Under the pieces are notes generated by a model. The model did not search any database and was not told the DNA's origin. It worked only from the letters and a program-made list of their open reading frames with translations. A DNA stretch of 50,530 nucleotides from Candidatus Peribacteria bacterium (GTDB lineage Bacteria > Patescibacteria > JAEDAM01 > Absconditabacterales > Absconditicoccaceae): the NCBI GenBank assembly GCA_031261265.1, contig JAISKI010000065.1, positions 1-50,530 on the forward strand, given 5' to 3'. Within the stretch, counting starts at the first letter, position 1. Each line of letters opens with the position of its first letter. Positions 46,822-50,530 of the stretch are shown here, one piece after another. Made by a program: the position numbers and the translations under genes.

Positions 46822-47331
46822 ATGAAAACAAAAGAAATTAAAACATTCACAGAGTTAGAACAACACCCATTATTCTCTTCTAATACCTTAAAGGTAATTG
46901 ACACTGCAAATCTGCCAATAGTGAAAAAGAACCAACAATGGGGTCCCCTATGGGATAAGAGAACAGAGTATGGAAAAGCTAAGTTTTTCTATGCTTCTAT
47001 GTCTGTCTGGTTTATAAAGTATTCAAACGGATACCTTGGTGCCGAGTTGTTAATTCAGGAGAAAATTCCATCTGATTTACAGGAAAGTAGCCCCTTTTAT
47101 CCCTTGTATCAAACATTCATCAAAAAGATGAAAAAATTTGTAAGAGATGTAAATAAAAAATTTCCTTATTGGAGAGGCAAATATTCAGAATCTTATGGAG
47201 CTAGTCCCTTTATAAGGGTTTATAGTGAAAGGCTTGAGAATACTTCTTGGAACGAAGCATTGACCATTGCGGACATCTGGGTTAAAAGCATCAAACCCTT
47301 CATGGAAAAAATTGCTGAAATAAAGAAATAA
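46822..47331 (+). CDS. Unknown soluble protein
   Basis: 169 residues, no signal or membrane helix. The centre has aromatic-rich strands (KFFYASMSVWFIKYSNGYLGAELLIQEKI), then a basic helix (FIKKMKKFVRDVNKKF), then YGASPFIRVYSERLENTSWNEA and a C-terminal helix. Family not recognised. The ATG at 46822 is used; an in-frame ATG further upstream lies inside the preceding gene. It begins 25 bases after the repeat protein and shares its promoter and terminator. No UGA codons. Confidence 0.68.
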   Translation: MKTKEIKTFTELEQHPLFSSNTLKVIDTANLPIVKKNQQWGPLWDKRTEYGKAKFFYASMSVWFIKYSNGYLGAELLIQEKIPSDLQESSPFYPLYQTFIKKMKKFVRDVNKKFPYWRGKYSESYGASPFIRVYSERLENTSWNEALTIADIWVKSIKPFMEKIAEIKK

Positions 47332-47354
47332 GTTAATTTCGGCATAAACATCTT

Positions 47355-47394
47355 AAAGCAATCAATTCAGAATTTCAAGTTGGTTGCTTTTTTT
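47355..47394 (+). terminator. Terminator of the repeat-protein operon
   Basis: AAAGCAATCAA (47355-47365) pairs with TTGGTTGCTTT (47380-47390), with one G-U pair, then a T run. Confidence 0.8.
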
Positions 47395-47407
47395 AATTAG
47401 TATTTTT

Positions 47408-47710
47408 TTACTCAAAATGATAAAAATATTTTTCAGGCACTACACTATTTATAATCTCAACTCCGTCTGCTTCCAGCCTTTTAACTTTTTCTTCTAATCC
47501 AAAAGCGAAGCCATTCAAAGCTCCGTCGAAAGCGACTACTTTGAAACAAGGGTACTTGTCTGGGTAAGGATTTTTACTCAATAATCTCCCGACTGCTCTG
47601 GGATGGATATTCAAATGTCTGCCAAGCTCTCCATAGGTTATCACTTTTCCTTTGGGGATTTTGAGTAATGCCTCGTAGATGAGGATTTGGGTCGGGGTAA
47701 GGTTTTGCAT
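47408..47710 (-). CDS. MGMT-family (alkylguanine-DNA alkyltransferase-like) protein
   Basis: 100 residues: only the DNA-binding and active-site domain, without the N-terminal half of Ogt. Family motifs are IYEALLKIPKGKVITYGELGRHL, RAVGRLLSKNPYP, the acceptor site YPCFKVV, then DGALNGFAFGLEEKVKRLEADG. The acceptor Cys is kept, but the His-Arg that normally follow it (PCHRV) are Phe-Lys. It may still repair O6-alkylguanine, as some archaeal forms have other residues there, or only bind damage. The leader is pyrimidine-rich (TTTTCTTATTCTCATTATC). Confidence 0.8.
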   Translation of the reverse strand: MQNLTPTQILIYEALLKIPKGKVITYGELGRHLNIHPRAVGRLLSKNPYPDKYPCFKVVAFDGALNGFAFGLEEKVKRLEADGVEIINSVVPEKYFYHFE

Positions 47711-47771
47711 GATAATGAGAATAAGAAAATAAAATGGTTTTTCGTTAACAACCCCTCCGCCCTATGGGCAT

Positions 47772-47848
47772 CCCGCAGTACTGCGGGAAAAACTACATTC
47801 AGCGAACGAGCCGTTTTTCAGAGTTTACTCAGCCGATATTATCGGCTG
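47772..47848. repeat. Two perfect palindromes in an intergenic region
   Basis: CCCGCAGTACTGCGGG (47772-47787) and CAGCCGATATTATCGGCTG (47830-47848) lie 42 bases apart in the 201-base gap between the MGMT-like gene and sufC. Neither has a T run, so they are not simple terminators. The surrounding sequence is richer in GC than most intergenic DNA here. They could be protein-binding sites, a structured RNA or remains of a mobile element. Confidence 0.6.
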
Positions 47849-47911
47849 GAGAGGGAGGACGACGAGCTAAGTTTAGGAGGACGGAAGAAGGGGTTGTAGA
47901 AGAGAAAACAT

Positions 47912-48631
47912 TTATTCAAACCCTTCTTTCTTCACCTTTTCCACTAATTCCTTTCCGCCCTGCTGGACCACTTCACCACCACGAAGAACCACCACTTCAT
48001 CCACAGGAAGAGCATCCAGAATAGAAAAAATATGCGTGATCACAATGAACGAATTTTCCTCTGAATTCAGCTCAGCCAGTAATCCAGCAACAACCTTGAA
48101 TGCATCCACATCTAATCCACTATCAATCTCATCCAAAATAACATAACGAGGGCTGAGCAGATTCATCTGCAAAATCTCAAACTTTCTCCTCTCTCCCCCA
48201 CTAAATCCCACATTCAAATCTCTCCAGAGAAAGTCCTTACTTAATTTTAGCTCCTCCAAAATGGGTTCGATCAGCTTTTTAAAACTGAGGAAGGTCGTAG
48301 GTTCCTCCTTAGCCACATCATACATTCCCTTGAGAAAGTCGAAAAGTTTAATCCCAGGAATTTCTGGGATATTTTGGAAAGCGAGGAAAATTCCTCTTTT
48401 GGCTCTTTCATCAGGGGAAAGAGTCTTTAAAGATTCTCCATCCAGCACAATATCCCCTTCCATGATTTCATACTTGGGGTGTCCCATTAAGGTCATTGCG
48501 AGAGAAGATTTTCCACTTCCATTTTTCCCGAGAATACAATAATTTTTTCATAAGGAAAAAGAAAGAGAAATCTGGTTCAGAATTTTTTTCTCTCCTACTT
48601 GGACGGAAAGATTGTGGATATCTAAGGTCAT
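47912..48631 (-). CDS. sufC: Fe-S cluster assembly ATPase SufC
   Basis: 239 residues. Walker A is LGKNGSGKSS and the signature is VGFSGGERRKFEILQM, the SufC-specific form. Walker B is YVILDEIDSGLDVDA, and the switch His is in VITHIFSIL. SufC drives the SufBD scaffold that builds iron-sulfur clusters, needed here by RlmN and the KorA complex. SufB and SufD are not adjacent, which is unusual. One UGA (48548) is Gly before Walker A. The ATG at 48629-48631 restores the N-terminal strand. Confidence 0.9.
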
Positions 48632-48692
48632 CGCTATAATATGGGATAAACGGTGAAAGTATACGTATTATCCTATAAAAATCAAAGAAAAA

Positions 48693-49553
48693 TTATTCCT
48701 CTGGAAACTGGAGGGTACCTTGTCTTGGATCCTCCTTTTTTTTACGCTTACGTGGTGCTACCTCAGAGGTAGTAAACTCTGCATCAAAATAAGGTTCAGG
48801 GTAAGGTTTTTGGATAAAGTCAGAGAAAGAAGCCTCTGGAGGAACTACTTCGCCGTCTGCAGTCACTCCAAAATACTCTCTTTCCTCAGGACGGGTCTTA
48901 TTGGGATCGGAAGGTGTGGGAGCATAAAGTTCTTTCCACTGTATTGCATTATAGAGGGAAGTTTGTGCTAATTCTTCTTGGCGTTTTCTCTCTTTTTTTA
49001 GCCAGTAGGCTTTCACCAATTTATAAAACTCTGGGAATCTACAAATTCTAATCACTTCATGTACTAAAATTGGATACAGATCTCTAACAAAAGAGATTGG
49101 AGATTGTAAAGAGGTAAGTCCACCCCAGGATAAAGAAAGATTAGAAGGAAGTTTTTCTTTTTTTAATTGATCAGGATTATTTTGGGTGAGATAGGTCTGT
49201 ACATCATCAAAGAGATGCATCAGATAGGTTTCATTTTTGAAAATTACCTCCATCAAGTCATGCATCGCTTGACCAAATCTCTCGCTTCCACTCGCATCAT
49301 TCCAGTCAGAATCATACACATTTCTCATCTGTCTTAGGAGAATATCCAACGTGGTTTGAGAACGTTCCTCTCTCTGATCATGAGCATTGTAATTGATATA
49401 GACTTCTGGGAATCTGGAATACAGATACTCTTTGGCAGTGCAATTATATGTTTTCCCTGTCGTTTTAGATTTTACAGAAATAATAGCATTCATAGCATCA
49501 GTAAGAATTACTACTTCATCATCAAAGAGGTTGTCTATCACTCCAAAAGTCAT
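48693..49553 (-). CDS. Unknown protein
   Basis: 286 residues, no signal or membrane helix. The middle is helical with many aromatic residues (FGQAMHDLMEVIFKNETYLMHLFDDVQTYL; FVRDLYPILVHEVIRICRFPEFYKLVKAYW). The C-terminus is Pro-rich, then basic (APRKRKKKEDPRQG). No family recognised. No UGA, but only about 13 glycines. It lies 26 bases after the gene at 49580 on the same strand and is probably transcribed with it from the TTGACA promoter at 50362. Confidence 0.68.
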   Translation of the reverse strand: MTFGVIDNLFDDEVVILTDAMNAIISVKSKTTGKTYNCTAKEYLYSRFPEVYINYNAHDQREERSQTTLDILLRQMRNVYDSDWNDASGSERFGQAMHDLMEVIFKNETYLMHLFDDVQTYLTQNNPDQLKKEKLPSNLSLSWGGLTSLQSPISFVRDLYPILVHEVIRICRFPEFYKLVKAYWLKKERKRQEELAQTSLYNAIQWKELYAPTPSDPNKTRPEEREYFGVTADGEVVPPEASFSDFIQKPYPEPYFDAEFTTSEVAPRKRKKKEDPRQGTLQFPEE

Positions 49554-49579
49554 CGTTGTATATACAAGAGAATAAATTT

Positions 49580-50290
49580 TTAAGCTATATTTCTTAGTTT
49601 TATAATATCTTTGAGAGACCCTTTAATATCCTTTCTTTCTACTCTGGATCAAACATTTTTGTATCTATAGTTTGCTTTTCATGACATATAAACAGTTTCT
49701 CCTGCTTCATGCCTCCAATCTCTACTTGATTTAGGTTTTAATATCTCTTTTTTCTTCTGCACAAATCTACGTGGTGTGGTGCTTCTTGTACGTTCACCTC
49801 ATTTATAATATTTTCTGGTTCTATCAAATCTGGTTGGTGTAGGATTCTCCATTCCTTCTTCAGTGAGATTTTCTTCCTTAATATCACCTAAGTTAAAATG
49901 GTAATAATCCTCATAGTAATAATCAATCATGGGATCATCAGAGGACATTACTCCTTCCACGTTTGTTCTATTTGCTCGGACATTTTCTGTCATTTCTCCA
50001 TTTTGGACATGATAGTCTTCTGGTTCAAGTTCAGTTTTTTCATCTTCATCGGTGGAAATATCTTCATCTGTGTTCCTTGCATCAATCTGTGCAATCAAAT
50101 CATCTTCTTGGTTTTCATTATCAGTTTTTGTACTTACTGGGTCTACATACCCATTTCCCACCCATTCTCCGTCATCATTAAGAGTTATGAGTAATTCGTT
50201 ATTTTTCCTTCATTTCCCTTGACCAGAGGCTGGAGCAGGATAGTAGAAATTTTCTAATTCACGGGGATCTTTATGATAAGTTGGTTTCAT
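49580..50290 (-). CDS. Unknown protein with a long acidic region and basic C-terminus
   Basis: 236 residues. The N-terminal 45 residues are moderately basic. Residues about 55-145 are very acidic (Asp/Glu with Tyr, as in DPMIDYYYEDYYHF). The C-terminal 75 residues are basic (RSTTPRRFVQKKKEILKPKSS) and probably bind nucleic acid or an acidic partner. Four UGA codons are Gly; reading them as stops would leave only the acidic fragment. The ATG at 50288-50290 replaces an internal GTG. Family not recognised. Confidence 0.65.
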
Positions 50291-50361
50291 GATTATTGAT
50301 TATAAAATAAAACAGTGGTTAGTAGATATCTCTCTGGTGACTCATTATTGACTTATAGTAA

Positions 50362-50389
50362 ATTATACTGATTATATATCATTTGTCAA
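50362..50389 (-). promoter_or_regulatory. Consensus TTGACA promoter of the two-gene operon
   Basis: On the minus strand, TTGACA (50389-50384), 16 bases, TATAAT (50367-50362): a perfect consensus. Confidence 0.75.
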
Positions 50390-50423
50390 ATTTAGGTGGA
50401 CTTTTTATGAAAGTAAATTAATA

Positions 50424-50458
50424 AAACAGCCCTAAACTTATGGGGCTGTTTCTTTTTT
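50424..50458. terminator. Intrinsic terminator near the right edge
   Basis: AAACAGCCC (50424-50432) pairs with GGGCTGTTT (50443-50451), followed on the plus strand by C and a T run. No plus-strand gene precedes it; it may instead end a minus-strand gene that lies beyond the window. Confidence 0.65.
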
Positions 50459-50530
50459 TATCTACTAATATTTTTCTCTTCAAAAAAAGGTGATAATCCT
50501 TATTGTGTAGTTATCAAGCAAACACATGGA

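Noticed and set aside
47687..48024. Overlapping plus-strand open frames around the palindromes and sufC end
   Set aside because: They run over sufC on the other strand and show no domain or start signal.
1..50530. Many broken, frameshifted-looking or truncated genes
   Set aside because: They break only at UGA and read through in the same frame with Gly at conserved sites, so they are intact genes under code 25, not pseudogenes.
1..50530. UGA as selenocysteine or tryptophan
   Set aside because: UGA sites match glycines in family motifs, occur several times per gene without SECIS-like elements, and TGG is used for Trp.
1..50530. Chimeric assembly as the cause of the two gene populations
   Set aside because: The UGA-free genes alternate with UGA-rich genes about every 1-5 kb on both strands, and some share convergent terminators with them, which is hard to get from misassembly; read mapping would settle it.

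Overview
The window comes from a bacterium that reads UGA as glycine (genetic code 25), so it belongs to Candidatus Absconditabacteria (SR1) or Candidatus Gracilibacteria in the Patescibacteria/CPR. Read with the standard code, most conserved genes break at UGA. Read with UGA as Gly they become full length, and the UGA codons fall on invariant glycines: the KFGKS loop of tyrosyl-tRNA synthetase, the first zinc knuckle of NrdR, the N-terminal glycines of peptidyl-tRNA hydrolase, and the gamma and alpha domains of KorA. I count roughly 90 in-frame UGA codons. Coordinates below use code 25. I saw no tRNA, rRNA, CRISPR array or transposase.

Layout. 1-2505: end of a secreted carbohydrate-binding protein, then a MacB-type ABC exporter. 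2529-5340: the main sigma factor (-), a candidate small RNA or leader with its own promoter and terminator, and the site-2 protease RseP (+). 5412-8197 (-): a lipoprotein, a HAD hydrolase, an eIF-2B-like/ribose-1,5-bisphosphate isomerase and a small membrane protein. 8377-11564 (+): a thioredoxin-like lipoprotein with a CcdA-like membrane partner, a histidine phosphatase and a membrane protein. 11654-20239: a membrane protein, rdgB, a TPM-LemA-TPM cluster, two tandem paralogs, rlmN and three tandem membrane paralogs. 20401-25811 (+): unknown proteins around a PlsC-ACP-AMP-ligase fusion. 25826-29983 (-): a 5'-3' exonuclease, a secreted protein, tyrS and a small membrane protein. 30229-37744: a methyltransferase, a beta-barrel-like protein, a glycosyltransferase, nrdR, a large SPFH/flotillin-like protein and korA. 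37892-50290: small unknown proteins, xthA, pth, a PIN-PhoH ATPase, a phosphatidylserine decarboxylase, alr, a repeat protein, an MGMT-like protein, sufC and two unknown proteins.

The most interesting signal is a split into two gene populations. Most genes use UGA freely and many have pyrimidine-rich sequence before the start codon. The promoters I can see for them have a TTGACA or TTGCTT -35 box. Scattered among them are about 18 genes (5412, 8006, 11654, 12895, 14988, 15606, 16595, 17222, 18935, 19384, 19850, 29795, 31166, 31294, 33644, 40716, 45906 and 46822) with no internal UGA. They have A-rich, Shine-Dalgarno-less leaders, and their loci have TTGACT (or TTGAT-) promoters, often with an ATATATAT spacer. 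Two of them carry a UGA exactly where a stop is expected just before a terminator; in the flotillin-like gene the terminator comes before any other in-frame stop. This looks like a cohort taken from a UGA-stop lineage, or a separate regulon that avoids UGA.

Functionally, the ordinary genes show a fermentative parasite or symbiont with RNA/protein maintenance (rlmN, tyrS, pth, rpoD, rseP), nucleotide salvage and hygiene (R15P isomerase-like, rdgB, nrdR), 2-oxoacid:ferredoxin oxidation, Fe-S assembly, D-alanine synthesis, and lipid recycling or remodelling (PlsC-ACP-ligase, PSD).
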